From assembly GCA_964538875.1 (NCBI GenBank), contig CAZIHO010000001.1, positions 1-64,000 on the forward strand: a stretch of 64,000 bases of DNA, read 5' to 3'. A program made the translations under genes and the position numbers. Under the pieces are notes generated by a model. It made no database searches. It was given only the letters and a program-made list of their open reading frames with translations, and was not told where the DNA came from. Origin of the DNA: CAZIHO01 sp964538875. GTDB lineage: Bacteria; Pseudomonadota; Gammaproteobacteria; Chromatiales; Chromatiaceae. Every line of letters begins with the position of its first letter. Positions within the stretch are counted from its first letter, which is position 1. Below, piece after piece: positions 17,731 through 26,280 of this stretch.

Positions 17731-19077
17731 ATGTCCGCTCCCATCAGTGGTACAGGAGAAGGCAGTCTGGAGGCGCCCACCCGCCATCCCTTGGACTGGA
17801 AAAACCCGGATTTTTATAGCCAGGAATCCCTGTTCAAGGAACTTGAGCGGATTTATGAGATTTGCCACGGCTGTCGCCGTTGCGTAAGCCTTTGTCACTC
17901 CTTTCCCACCCTGTTTGATTTGGTGGACAACTCGGACACCCTGGAAGTGGACGGGGTCGCCAAGGCGGATTTCTGGAAGGTGGTGGATCATTGCTATTTA
18001 TGTGACCTTTGTTATTTGACCAAGTGTCCCTACGTGCCACCCCATCCCTGGGACCTGGATTTTCCCCATGTCATGTTGCGCGCCAAGGCAGTCAAATATC
18101 GTCAGGGCGAGGTGAAGTTTCGGGATCGCCTCCTGACCAGCACCGACGCGGTGAGCCGCCTGGCCAGCATCCCGGTGGTGAGCGGCATCGTCAACGCGGT
18201 GAACAAGACCCAGGTGGGCCGGGAGCTGCTGGACGAATTTCTTCAGGTGCACCCGCAGGCCCGGCTGCCGGAATACCAAAGCCGCACCCTGCGCAAACGC
18301 TTGGCCGCCAAGGCCCACACCTCGGAACCCGGCCAGCCAGCTGGGCGCACCACCGGCAAGGTGGCCCTGTTCGCCACCTGCTATGGCAATTACAACGAGC
18401 CCCATATCGGCGAGGATCTGGTGGCGGTGCTGGAGCACAATGGCATTCCAGTCACTATCGCGGAACAGGAACGCTGTTGCGGTATGCCGAAGTTAGAACT
18501 CGGCGACTTGGAGGCGGTGGAAAAATCCAAGCAAGTCAACATCCCGGTACTGGCCAAGCTGGTGGACGCCGGTTGGGACATCATGGCAGTCGTGCCATCC
18601 TGCGTCCTGATGTTCAAGCAGGAATTGCCCCTCATGTTCCCGGATGACCCGGACGTGGCCAAGGTGAAGGCCCATATCTTCGACCCATTCGAATACCTGA
18701 TGCTGCGCCATCGGGAAGGCCAGCTCAACACGGATTTCAAGCAGGCCCTGGGCAAGGTGGCCTATCACGCCGCCTGTCATCAGCGGGTGCAAAACCTGGG
18801 ACAAAAGACCCGGGAACTGCTGGCCCTGGTGCCCGGCACCGAGGTACAGGTCATCGAGCGCTGTTCCGGCCATGACGGCACCTACGCGGTCAAGAAGGAA
18901 TACCACGAGGCTTCTATGAAGCTAGTCCAGCCGGTGGTCAATCGAGTCAAACAGATTCAAGCGGACCATTACGGCAGCGACTGTCCAATGGCGGGCAATC
19001 ACATTGCCCACGGGCTCAAGGATGGTAGCGAGGCGGAGCATCCACTCAGTCTGCTGCGCAAAGCCTACGGCATTTGA
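17731..19077 (+). CDS. Fe-S oxidoreductase with HdrB-like CCG domains (GlpC-like)
   Basis: This 448-aa protein has two N-terminal 4Fe-4S motifs (CHGCRRCVSLC and CYLCDLCYLTKCP) and two C-terminal cysteine-rich domains of the heterodisulfide reductase/GlpC type. The first has FATCYGNY and ERCCGMPK. In the second, the CCG motif is present as RCSGHDG, so one cluster ligand is changed. It is likely a cytoplasmic or membrane-associated electron carrier. Strong GGAGG precedes the ATG at 17731. Co-occurrence with rubrerythrin and DUF3501 in one operon implies a role in peroxide or oxidative stress defence, though no reaction has been settled. Confidence 0.88.
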   Translation: MSAPISGTGEGSLEAPTRHPLDWKNPDFYSQESLFKELERIYEICHGCRRCVSLCHSFPTLFDLVDNSDTLEVDGVAKADFWKVVDHCYLCDLCYLTKCPYVPPHPWDLDFPHVMLRAKAVKYRQGEVKFRDRLLTSTDAVSRLASIPVVSGIVNAVNKTQVGRELLDEFLQVHPQARLPEYQSRTLRKRLAAKAHTSEPGQPAGRTTGKVALFATCYGNYNEPHIGEDLVAVLEHNGIPVTIAEQERCCGMPKLELGDLEAVEKSKQVNIPVLAKLVDAGWDIMAVVPSCVLMFKQELPLMFPDDPDVAKVKAHIFDPFEYLMLRHREGQLNTDFKQALGKVAYHAACHQRVQNLGQKTRELLALVPGTEVQVIERCSGHDGTYAVKKEYHEASMKLVQPVVNRVKQIQADHYGSDCPMAGNHIAHGLKDGSEAEHPLSLLRKAYGI

Positions 19078-19140
19078 GAATAGCGTCGGCGCGGGGCGCG
19101 TCCCCGTTCTCTTGGCGGGTATTGAATAAGGCGGAGCTTT

Positions 19141-19725
19141 ATGAATAGATTAACACCAGATGACCTCCTGGGTTTGGAGGCCTATGCCAAGGCGCGCGCC
19201 GAATTTCGCGCCCGGGTCATGGCCCACAAAAAGAACCGGCGGGTCGCTATCGGACCCAATGCCAGCCTCTACTTCGAGGATCGCCTGACCATCCAATATC
19301 AGGTCCAGGAGATGCTGCGCATCGAGCGTCTGTTTGAATCCCAGGAGATCGCTGACGAATTGGCGGCCTACAATCCTTTGATTCCTGACGGAACCAATTG
19401 GAAGGCCACCTATATGATCGAATACCCAGACGTGGACCAGCGGCGCGCCCGTTTGCGGGACCTGAAGGGCATCGAGCGCCAGACCTGGGTACAGGTGGAA
19501 GGCTTCGCCAAGCGTTTTCCCATCGCCAATGAGGATCTGGACCGGGAAAACGGGGAAAAAACCTCGTCGGTGCATTTTCTGCGTTTCGAGTTGGATGGGG
19601 CGGAAATTGCCGCGTTAAAAGCAGGTGCTGCTGTTGCCATGGGCAGTGACCATGGTGCCTACCCACACCGGGTCGAGGCCCTGGCGCCGGCGGTACGGGA
19701 CGCCCTGGTGGCGGACCTGGATTGA
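19141..19725 (+). CDS. DUF3501 family protein
   Basis: This 194-aa protein belongs to DUF3501. Recognisable family features include the N-terminal LTPDDLLGLEAYAKARAEFR and the central LYFEDRLTIQYQVQEMLRIE. The terminal part reads VHFLRFEL. Function is unknown; the gene routinely follows the rubrerythrin and Fe-S protein genes, as here. GGAG precedes the ATG. It is the last gene of the operon and is followed within 30 nt by a good intrinsic terminator. Confidence 0.9.
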   Translation: MNRLTPDDLLGLEAYAKARAEFRARVMAHKKNRRVAIGPNASLYFEDRLTIQYQVQEMLRIERLFESQEIADELAAYNPLIPDGTNWKATYMIEYPDVDQRRARLRDLKGIERQTWVQVEGFAKRFPIANEDLDRENGEKTSSVHFLRFELDGAEIAALKAGAAVAMGSDHGAYPHRVEALAPAVRDALVADLD

Positions 19726-19753
19726 AATCCCTGGTTGCCGGTCACCACCGGGC

Positions 19754-19792
19754 CGCCGGCCTTTTTGAACCGAGCCGGCGTTTTTCTTTTTT
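19754..19792 (+). terminator. Intrinsic terminator of the rubrerythrin operon
   Basis: A 7-bp stem CGCCGGC and GCCGGCG with a 13-nt loop is followed directly by TTTTTCTTTTTT. It lies 28 nt after the DUF3501 stop codon. Confidence 0.85.
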
Positions 19793-20463
19793 CCGGGAAT
19801 AAGTCCCTATTGGTACCAATTTCCCCGCTGTTGGGGGGCGGTGGCTAAGTTGGCTTCGCAAGGCTGCGGTGGCGATCTGGACCGACACTCGTGGCCGGGT
19901 GGGTGCCGATACCGGGCCCCGGTGATGGCCGCAATTCCCTACGCCCTGCTTAGATTTATCCAGATAAGAACAAACTGAGAGAACTTCCCGCCGCTCAGCC
20001 TATTGGCATGGCCAGTGACTGGTACGCGGTTGGATGCCCTATTATAACTTCACGTATTGATTGGCATCGGAACAGCGCGGGAAATTGACCGCACCCGCCG
20101 TGCCCCGGCCCCATATCCCCATGCCTTTGGAATCAGCGGATTTTTCAACCAATCCTTTGTCTCTGGCCGGACTGGCTGCTATTGGTCATTGACCAACTGC
20201 CAACGGCGGCGTTTCGTTGGACAGGCCCCACCGGACTGGCTCCCGTTCCCAAACCACCGGAATTAAACCGACTGTCTCCCGGGGCCGGAGCGCTATAGCG
20301 ATGGTTGCCTACCCGTTTGGATTCCCGCATATTTGACTATGGAAAAAAAAAGTATAAAGTATTGGCCAGTGCAATAGGCCAGCGGGACTGGAATCGATGA
20401 TTTGGGGACCTGCGGCTGAAGAGTCCTATCTAAATAACTGTAAGTAATCCTGGGAGGTGCCTT
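19793..20463. other. Long intergenic region upstream of the H-NS-like gene
   Basis: About 670 bp with no convincing gene. It contains a perfect 12-nt palindrome ATTGGTACCAAT at 19809-19820 and a dyad TTGGTCA / TGACCAA separated by one base at 20182-20196. The last 150 bp become AT-richer and include an A9 tract at about 20343-20351. Such a region suits autoregulation by an H-NS family protein, but no binding can be proven from sequence. An open frame at 20057-20266 looks non-coding. Confidence 0.4.
20333..20360 (+). promoter_or_regulatory. Candidate promoter of the H-NS-like gene
   Basis: TTGACT (20333-20338) is a good -35. TAAAGT (20355-20360) at 16-bp spacing, or overlapping TATAAA at 14 bp, could be the -10. 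An A9 tract fills the spacer. A leader of about 100 nt would precede the GTG start. Confidence 0.4.
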
Positions 20464-20883
20464 GTGGCAAGAGATAATTTGAACGATCTGTCATTGGATC
20501 AGTTACGGGAGCACTTGTCTTCCTTGGAAGAGGAGCAAGCGGCGACGCGCCGGGCCTTGGAGCAGAGACGCCAGCATAGCAAGAAGGAATTAGCCCAAGA
20601 ACTGCGGGAGCTGATTCTGAGCAAAGGCTATGACTTGGCCGAAATCGCCGATTTGTTGGTGCCCAGAAAGCGCGGCGGTGGCGCTGCGGTCGGCACGACC
20701 CGCGGTAAGGGCGATCAAGCCTATGCGCGCTACGAAGATCCCGCCAATCCCCAGAACGTCTATGTGCGGGGCGTGCTGCCGGGTTGGATGAAGGATCAAA
20801 TGCAAGCCAAGGGATTGGATATCAAGAACAAGCAGGACCGCAGAACCTTTAAGGAACAGTATCTGACCAAGCTGGACAAGTAA
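20464..20883 (+). CDS. H-NS family nucleoid protein with an unusual C-terminus
   Basis: This 139-aa protein has an N-terminal coiled-coil oligomerisation region (about residues 8-45), a flexible basic linker RKRGGG, and a C-terminal H-NS-type DNA-binding segment starting YARYEDPANP. The usual (W/T)xGxGRxP loop that enters the minor groove is replaced by VYVRGVLPGWM, followed by an extra helix KNKQDRRTFKEQYL. The GTG at 20464 is chosen because GGGAGG lies just upstream. It probably silences AT-rich DNA or organises the nucleoid. The changed loop makes its DNA preference uncertain. Confidence 0.8.
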   Translation: MARDNLNDLSLDQLREHLSSLEEEQAATRRALEQRRQHSKKELAQELRELILSKGYDLAEIADLLVPRKRGGGAAVGTTRGKGDQAYARYEDPANPQNVYVRGVLPGWMKDQMQAKGLDIKNKQDRRTFKEQYLTKLDK

Positions 20884-20914
20884 GCGGAGCGGACTTCGTT
20901 CCATGCTTGAGAAG

Positions 20915-20937
20915 CGCCGGCGCAAGTCGGCGTTTTT
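20915..20937 (+). terminator. Intrinsic terminator of the H-NS-like gene
   Basis: A 7-bp stem (one G-U pair) closed by a GCAA tetraloop is followed by five T, 31 nt after the stop codon. Confidence 0.75.
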
Positions 20938-20990
20938 ATGTGGGCAGACGCCCGCCGCGCGTCCCTGCGCGGTGACTGCCTGGGTCTGTG

Positions 20991-21575
20991 TTAACCCGCG
21001 TTGAAATTAGCTTCCACGAATCCCCAGTTGACGATTTTCCAAATCTCTTCCAGGTATTTCGGCCGCGCGTTGCGGTAGTCGATATAGTAGGCATGCTCCC
21101 AGACATCCAGGGTCAGCAGGGGGCGCTTGCCGGCGGTCAGGGGCGTGGCGGCGTTGGAGGTATTGACGATTTCAAGTCCGCCATCGTTGTTTTTCACCAG
21201 CCAGGTCCAGCCGGAGCCAAAGTTGGTGGTGGCGGACTTGGTCATTTGTTCCTTGAGGGCGGCCAGGGACCCGAAGGCCGCATCGATCGCCGCCGCCAGG
21301 GTGCCACCAGGTTCACCGCCGCCGGTGGGGCTCAGGCAATTCCAGTAGAACGTGTGGTTCCACACTTGGGCGGCATTATTGAATATGCCGCCCGAGGATT
21401 TCATGATGATGTCTTCCAGGGCCAGATCCGCGAATTCGGTGCCGGGGATCAGATTGTTCAGGTTGGTCACATAGGCCTGGTGATGCTTGCCATAATGGTA
21501 GTCAATGGTCTCCTGGGAGATCACCGGCTCAAGGGCATTTTTCGGATAAGGGAGGGGCGGAAGTTCATGAGTCAT
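20991..21575 (-). CDS. sodB: Superoxide dismutase, Fe type
   Basis: This 194-aa enzyme dismutates superoxide to hydrogen peroxide and oxygen in the cytoplasm. Metal ligands are seen in the HHQAYV region (about residue 27), in WNHTFYW (about 74), and in the LTLDVWEHAYYIDYRN motif (Asp and His). GSGWTWL and the AAQVWNHTFYWNC context favour the iron form. The start at 21575 is chosen because GGAG lies 9 nt upstream and the protein then begins MTHELPPLPY; a start 5 codons earlier is possible. It faces the H-NS-like gene. Confidence 0.95.
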   Translation of the reverse strand: MTHELPPLPYPKNALEPVISQETIDYHYGKHHQAYVTNLNNLIPGTEFADLALEDIIMKSSGGIFNNAAQVWNHTFYWNCLSPTGGGEPGGTLAAAIDAAFGSLAALKEQMTKSATTNFGSGWTWLVKNNDGGLEIVNTSNAATPLTAGKRPLLTLDVWEHAYYIDYRNARPKYLEEIWKIVNWGFVEANFNAG

Positions 21576-21757
21576 GCACGGATACTCCATGGATTAGCGG
21601 TGTTGAATGGGATGTTTATAACGGCGCGCGTCAAAGCTTATCCCCTTGGCGGGCGTTGCGGCAAGATTTGGGTTGTTGGGCGCAAATGCAAGAGTTCGGC
21701 CACGATGGGCTCCGCCGCGACCAGGGACGAACCGAGGCCCCCGCTGGGGCTGGCTCG

Positions 21758-22183
21758 ATGAACCAGGGCGAGGATCCGCAACGCTGGCTGGAATCGATTC
21801 CCCGGGAGGAAATCGATCTGAGCTATGTGCGGGCCCAGGGGCCAGGCGGGCAAAACCTCAACAAGGTGGCGACGGCGGTTCATTTGCGCTTCGATATCCG
21901 GGCATCCTCATTGCCGGAGGACACCAAGGAACGGCTGTTGGCGCTGGGTGATGGTCGCATGACTCGGGATGGGGTATTGGTGATCAAATCCCAAAATCAT
22001 CGCAGTCAGGGCCGCAACCAAGCGGTGGCCTTGGAGCGCCTGGCGGCACTGGTGGCGAGTGTCGCCAACCCACCCAAAGCACGCCGTCCCACCCGGCCGT
22101 CCGCCGGCGCACGGCGCCAGCGGTTGGACGCCAAGATTAGGCGGGGACGGCTCAAGGCATTGAGATCAACGGTCAGCGAATAA
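21758..22183 (+). CDS. arfB: Alternative ribosome-rescue factor, peptidyl-tRNA hydrolase
   Basis: This 141-aa protein is a release-factor-like hydrolase that frees peptides from stalled ribosomes without a stop codon. The catalytic GGQ is in RAQGPGGQNLNKVATAVHLRF (split here: GGQ at about residues 29-31). The stop-codon-reading domain of RF1/RF2 is absent. A basic C-terminal tail, rich in Arg and Lys, is the part that enters the empty mRNA channel in ArfB. The ATG at 21758 is preferred since the frame upstream lacks homology. Confidence 0.9.
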   Translation: MNQGEDPQRWLESIPREEIDLSYVRAQGPGGQNLNKVATAVHLRFDIRASSLPEDTKERLLALGDGRMTRDGVLVIKSQNHRSQGRNQAVALERLAALVASVANPPKARRPTRPSAGARRQRLDAKIRRGRLKALRSTVSE

Positions 22184-22194
22184 AGGGTACCGGC

Positions 22195-22731
22195 ATGGGT
22201 GAGTCATTAAGAGAGCAACTGCTGAAAGCGGGGTTGGTCGACCGGCAAAAGGCCAAACAGGTGGAAGCGGACCGGCGTAAGCAGGAGCGTCAGCAAAACA
22301 AGGGGCGACCTGCGGAGGATGAGGCCCAGGTCCGCGCCCGGCAGGCGCGGGCGGAGCAGGCGGAACGGGATCGCAAGCTGAACCAGGAGCGCCAGCAAGC
22401 GGCGGAGCGACGTGCGCTACTGGCCCAGGCGCGCCAGTTGATCGAGCAACACCGGGTCCTGAAACGGGACGGGGACATGGCCTACCAGTTCCAGGATGGC
22501 AAGCGGATCAAGAAGATTTACGTGGATCCCCTGATCCACCAGCAACTAGTGACGGGAAATCTTGTCGTCGCCCGTTACAAGGAACGGTATGAATTGATTC
22601 CCGCCGCAGTGGGCGAGCGGGTGCGGGAGCGGGATCCGGGCTCATTGCCGAAGCGGGCGGAAAGCCAGGCGGTTCTGGCGCCGGATGACGCCTATGCGGC
22701 CTATCAAGTGCCGGATGACCTGATGTGGTAG
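22195..22731 (+). CDS. DUF2058 (YaiL-like) protein
   Basis: This 178-aa protein belongs to the DUF2058 family found across gammaproteobacteria, of unknown function, sometimes described as nucleoprotein- or polynucleotide-associated. The first half is a highly charged predicted coiled coil (residues about 15-85) rich in Arg, Gln and Glu. The second half carries the conserved FQDGKRIKKIYVDPLIHQQL segment, followed by VVARYKERYELIPA. AAAGGG precedes the ATG. It begins 11 nt after arfB and is likely co-transcribed. Confidence 0.88.
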   Translation: MGESLREQLLKAGLVDRQKAKQVEADRRKQERQQNKGRPAEDEAQVRARQARAEQAERDRKLNQERQQAAERRALLAQARQLIEQHRVLKRDGDMAYQFQDGKRIKKIYVDPLIHQQLVTGNLVVARYKERYELIPAAVGERVRERDPGSLPKRAESQAVLAPDDAYAAYQVPDDLMW

Positions 22732-22844
22732 GGGTAAATAATCATCGGCCAAGGATCAAGATCCTCGCTGCCGAGACGCTAAACTGATGGGCGGCGCCGT
22801 GCGGCGCCTATTAGATTTTGGCCAGCGATGGCGCGGTTAGGCTC

Positions 22845-24467
22845 ATGGCAGTTCCCTTAGAAAGAAAATCGTTTTTGCTGGTTGACGACTTTGGTGACAT
22901 CCGCGCGGTGTTGCGGGCGATGTTGCATTCCTTTGGCGTCACCCGGATCGAAATGGCGGCCAACGGCAAGGATGCGGTGGCCGCCATGGAGAAAAACAAG
23001 TTCGACGTGATCCTCTGTGACTACAACCTTGGCGTAGGCAAGGATGGTCAGCAGGTCCTGGAGGAAGCGCGCCACCGGCGGCTGATTAGCCTGGGTACGG
23101 TATTCGTCATGATTACCGCCGAAAACACCCGGGAAATGGTCATGGGGGCCATCGAGTACGAGCCGGATTCATATCTTTCCAAGCCCTTTACCAAAGATCT
23201 GCTGCGTAGCCGGTTAGATAAATTGCTGGTGCAAAAGCAGGACCTAGAGGCGGTGGATCAGGCCCTGGAGCGCAATGACTTCCCGCGGGCGATCCGGGTT
23301 TTGGATGAGCGTTTAGCGGCCCGGCCCAAGAATTTCGCGGAGCTGACCCGTCTCAAGGCGGACCTGTGCTACCGGTCCGGCGCCTATGACGCGGCGGCGG
23401 AAATTTATGAAAAGATCCTGGCGATGCGGGACATCCCCTGGGCCAAGCTGGGCCTTGGCAAGGTGATGTTCGGTCAGGGGCGGTTGCAGGACGCACGGCG
23501 CCTGTTTCAGGATTTGACCCAGGAGCAGGGTCACATGAGCGCCGCCTACGACTGGCTAGCCCGCACCCACCAGGCCCTGGGCGATCTCAAAACCGCCCAG
23601 GAGGTGTTGTCCCGGGCGGTGCAACTGTCGCCCAAGGCTATCCTCCGTCAGCAGGCCCTGGGCGATCTGGCGCTGCGCAATCAGGACTTCAAGACCGCAG
23701 AACAGGCCTTTACCCGGGCGGTCTACATCGGCCGGCATTCGGTGTATCGCCACCCCAGTCAATACGCCAAGTTGGTGGAATCCAAGGTTTCCAATCCAGA
23801 CACCAAGGACAAGATCGCCGTGATGACCCTGGTGAAACAAATGGAGCGGGAGTTTCCCAGGGATGAAGAAGCCCAGTTATATACCCTGATGACCGAGGCC
23901 CGCGTCCAACAGTCTTTAGGCAACGCGGAATCGGCCCGCCAGGGTCTGGCCAAGGCCGCCGAATTGCACCAACGGTTGGGGGGTGGGGCAGATGCCGGGG
24001 CCTCCCTGGCGCTGGCCAAGGTGGCGGCCCAACTGGGGGACAAGGACCGTGCCCAGGAGTTGATCGTCAAGCTGGTGCGCAATAATCACGAAAACGATGC
24101 TCTATTAGACGAAATCCAGGCTACCTGTCATGACGCGGGCATCATGGAAGCTTCGTCCCAAATGATCCAGGACATTCGCAAGGAAATCGTGGAGTTGAAC
24201 AACCGGGGCGTGCAACTGGCTAGCGCCGGCCAGATCGACGCCGCCATTGGCATCTTCGAAGAAGCCGCCGACGGTATGCCCGGCAATCGCACCATCAACC
24301 TCAACGCGGCCAAGGTGCTGGTGATGTTCATGGAACGCCATGGGGTGGACGGGGATTCGTTGGGGCGGACCCGCAAATACCTGGAACGGATCCGGCGCTT
24401 GGCGCCCAACGATACCGGATTGGCACGGGTCATCGTGAAGCTCAAGCAAGTGCTGCATGAGACCTAG
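22845..24467 (+). CDS. Response regulator with C-terminal TPR repeats
   Basis: This 540-aa cytoplasmic protein has an N-terminal receiver domain and a long helical TPR region. Receiver residues are acidic Asp14/Asp15, phospho-acceptor Asp59 (ILCDYN), Thr91 and Lys113 (LSKPF). Several TPR-like units follow from about residue 140 to 350, and a helical C-terminal domain completes it. No DNA-binding or enzymatic output is seen, so output is probably protein-protein. The ATG at 22845 gives the usual receiver start; a TTG 27 nt upstream is possible. The next gene encodes a histidine kinase, an evident partner. Confidence 0.85.
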   Translation: MAVPLERKSFLLVDDFGDIRAVLRAMLHSFGVTRIEMAANGKDAVAAMEKNKFDVILCDYNLGVGKDGQQVLEEARHRRLISLGTVFVMITAENTREMVMGAIEYEPDSYLSKPFTKDLLRSRLDKLLVQKQDLEAVDQALERNDFPRAIRVLDERLAARPKNFAELTRLKADLCYRSGAYDAAAEIYEKILAMRDIPWAKLGLGKVMFGQGRLQDARRLFQDLTQEQGHMSAAYDWLARTHQALGDLKTAQEVLSRAVQLSPKAILRQQALGDLALRNQDFKTAEQAFTRAVYIGRHSVYRHPSQYAKLVESKVSNPDTKDKIAVMTLVKQMEREFPRDEEAQLYTLMTEARVQQSLGNAESARQGLAKAAELHQRLGGGADAGASLALAKVAAQLGDKDRAQELIVKLVRNNHENDALLDEIQATCHDAGIMEASSQMIQDIRKEIVELNNRGVQLASAGQIDAAIGIFEEAADGMPGNRTINLNAAKVLVMFMERHGVDGDSLGRTRKYLERIRRLAPNDTGLARVIVKLKQVLHET

Positions 24468-24533
24468 GGACGGTTGCCACGACTAAACCCGGTCGCCGCT
24501 GATGGCGACGATAGCTTGCCAAGGGGTGAGGAC

Positions 24534-25208
24534 ATGAATTTTTCGGATATTCTGGCATCCGTCATCCACGACATGAAAAATTCCCTGGGGATGATCCTGA
24601 ATACCCTGGAGGAGTTGAGTTCAGATCCAGCGTCTGGTCTGGCCCATAACCCCAAGGCCGTGACCCTGCAATTGCAAGCGCGACGGGCCAATGACGATCT
24701 GATCCAATTACTGACCCTGTATAAGATCGGTAACGAGCGCCTATCTCTAAACCTGGTCGAGCACAACCTGGATGACCTGCTTGCGGAAATCGTCCTAGAG
24801 CATCGCCCCCTGGCCGAGGCCCAGGGCATCCGCTTGGACTACGAGTGCGACCCCTATCTGAGTGCCTACTTCGACGAGGACCTGGTGCGGGGCGCCCTTA
24901 ATAACGCCATCGGCAACGCGGCCCGCTATACCCAGGATCGATTGTTGTTGAGCGCCGATACCGAGGATGGCTATACGGTGCTGCGGGTGGAGGACAATGG
25001 GAGGGGCTTTCCCCAGTCCATGATCGACGCCCAACTCGAAATGGATGGGGACCTGGCAGATAGCTTTACCCGGGGGCATACTCACCTGGGTTTGTTTTTT
25101 TGCAGTCAAATTGCCCATCAACATCGCAATCGGGAGCGCAGTGGCATGGTGCGCCTCTGCAATGGGTTTCACTTGCCCGGCGGATGTTTTTCCCTCTGGT
25201 TGCCGTGA
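24534..25208 (+). CDS. Soluble histidine kinase lacking a sensor domain
   Basis: This 224-aa protein is essentially a bare kinase core. The phospho-acceptor helix has His12 in VIHDMKNSLG, then an N box (NNAIGNAARYT), G1 box (DNGRGFP) and a G2-like region (HTHLGLFFCSQIAHQH). There is no membrane segment, PAS, GAF or HAMP domain. Input must therefore come by protein interaction or from the partner regulator. The ATG at 24534 has AAGGGG-type Shine-Dalgarno upstream. It lies 66 nt after the TPR response regulator, so the two form a pair. Confidence 0.85.
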   Translation: MNFSDILASVIHDMKNSLGMILNTLEELSSDPASGLAHNPKAVTLQLQARRANDDLIQLLTLYKIGNERLSLNLVEHNLDDLLAEIVLEHRPLAEAQGIRLDYECDPYLSAYFDEDLVRGALNNAIGNAARYTQDRLLLSADTEDGYTVLRVEDNGRGFPQSMIDAQLEMDGDLADSFTRGHTHLGLFFCSQIAHQHRNRERSGMVRLCNGFHLPGGCFSLWLP

Positions 25209-25533
25209 CGCCGGCCTGATCCGGCGCCTGGCGAACCAGCACCCGGCCCGGCGGCGGGGCGAGCCACCAGCGGCTCCGGTGGCCCCGGAGGCGTGGTGCC
25301 CTTGAACAGGTCCTGAACCGGCGGTAGCCTGAATAGCTACGGCGCGGCGGGCCACTTCCCTGGCTGGATACCGCCGCCGCTCCTCATGGGTTTCCCACCC
25401 GGCCGGGTTAGGGTCGAAAGACGCGCGCGTCGATCCGGGTTGCAAGCCGGCCCCCCTTGCTTGGCTGGGCCGGACCACGGCAATCGGCCCAAGTCGCCGA
25501 TATACAACAATGAGATTCGAGGAGGCGTTATCT
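25209..25533. other. Intergenic region before the Crp/Fnr regulator
   Basis: This 325-bp G+C-rich stretch holds a perfect 12-nt palindrome GACGCGCGCGTC at 25420-25431 and a possible -10 TATACA at 25501-25506 without a clear -35. I see no gene. Open frames here look non-coding. Confidence 0.35.
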
Positions 25534-26205
25534 GTGAGTCATCCAACCTGCGATTGGAAAAAGGTCTTTCCAGTGCTGGCGGCCGCCGATCTGGCCAGCC
25601 AGGCGGTCATGGATCAAGCCCGTTACTTAGATCTGACCCCCGGCCAGCCCCTGTTCCATTCCGGCGCGCCCTGCCAAAACTATCTGATGCTGCTGGAAGG
25701 CAACATCCGCGTCCAGGTGATCAGCGCCGGCGGGCGGGAGGCGCTGTTGTACCGGGTATTGCCGGGCCAATCCTGCATTCTCACCACCTGTTGCATGCTA
25801 TCTAGCGACCCCTACCCGGCGGAGGGATTCGCGGAGGGTCAGGGCCGGGCGCTGGTGGTGTCCAAGGCGGAGTTTGATCTGGGCATGGATACCGCCCCCG
25901 GCTTTCGCCACTTCGTATTCGAGAGCCTGGGCCGTCGCTTGACCGCCGTCATCCGGCGCATGGAGGAACTGACCTTCCGGCCGGTGGAATATCGTCTGGT
26001 GGATTATTTACTAGACCAGGCCCAGCGCGGCAAGTCCATCGCCCGTACCCACCAAGTCATCGCCGCCGAATTAGGCACCGCCCGTGAAGTGATTTCCCGG
26101 CATTTGAAGCATTTGGCGGACCAAGGACTGGTCAACCTGGGCCGCTCCTCCATCCGCATCCTCAACAGGAACGGTCTGGAGTCCCTGGCCCGGGAGGAAC
26201 CGTGA
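25534..26205 (+). CDS. Crp/Fnr family transcription regulator
   Basis: This 223-aa protein has an N-terminal cyclic-nucleotide-binding fold and a C-terminal winged helix (TAREVISRHLKHLADQGLV is its recognition region). Cysteine-rich elements include CQNYLMLL and ILTTCCMLSSDPYPAEG. The Fnr-type N-terminal cluster of four Cys is absent, so the signal is unknown; redox or sulfur sensing is possible. A GTG at 25534 is chosen because GAGGAGG lies 8 nt upstream, whereas the ATG at 25510 has no ribosome binding site. The DUF2892 gene follows at 76 nt and is the likely target or partner. Confidence 0.85.
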   Translation: MSHPTCDWKKVFPVLAAADLASQAVMDQARYLDLTPGQPLFHSGAPCQNYLMLLEGNIRVQVISAGGREALLYRVLPGQSCILTTCCMLSSDPYPAEGFAEGQGRALVVSKAEFDLGMDTAPGFRHFVFESLGRRLTAVIRRMEELTFRPVEYRLVDYLLDQAQRGKSIARTHQVIAAELGTAREVISRHLKHLADQGLVNLGRSSIRILNRNGLESLAREEP

Positions 26206-26224
26206 CTTAGTTACTGACTGCGGG

Positions 26225-26265
26225 GGTAGGTTTTAGTCAAACTAGGGTCTGAACTAAAACCTGCC
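26225..26265 (+). promoter_or_regulatory. Long hairpin abutting the DUF2892 ribosome binding site
   Basis: Arms GGTAGGTTTTAGT (26225-26237) and ACTAAAACCTGCC (26253-26265) pair along 13 bases in RNA, with one G-U pair, around a 15-nt loop. The stem ends just before the Shine-Dalgarno TAGGAG. It could be a translational control element, a DNA operator dyad, or a stabilising structure between the two genes. Confidence 0.5.
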
Positions 26266-26280
26266 TAGGAGTATCGTCTC

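Noticed and set aside
20057..20266. Open frame of 69 codons in the H-NS spacer
   Set aside because: No recognisable protein features and no start signal; the region has palindromes and promoter-like elements.
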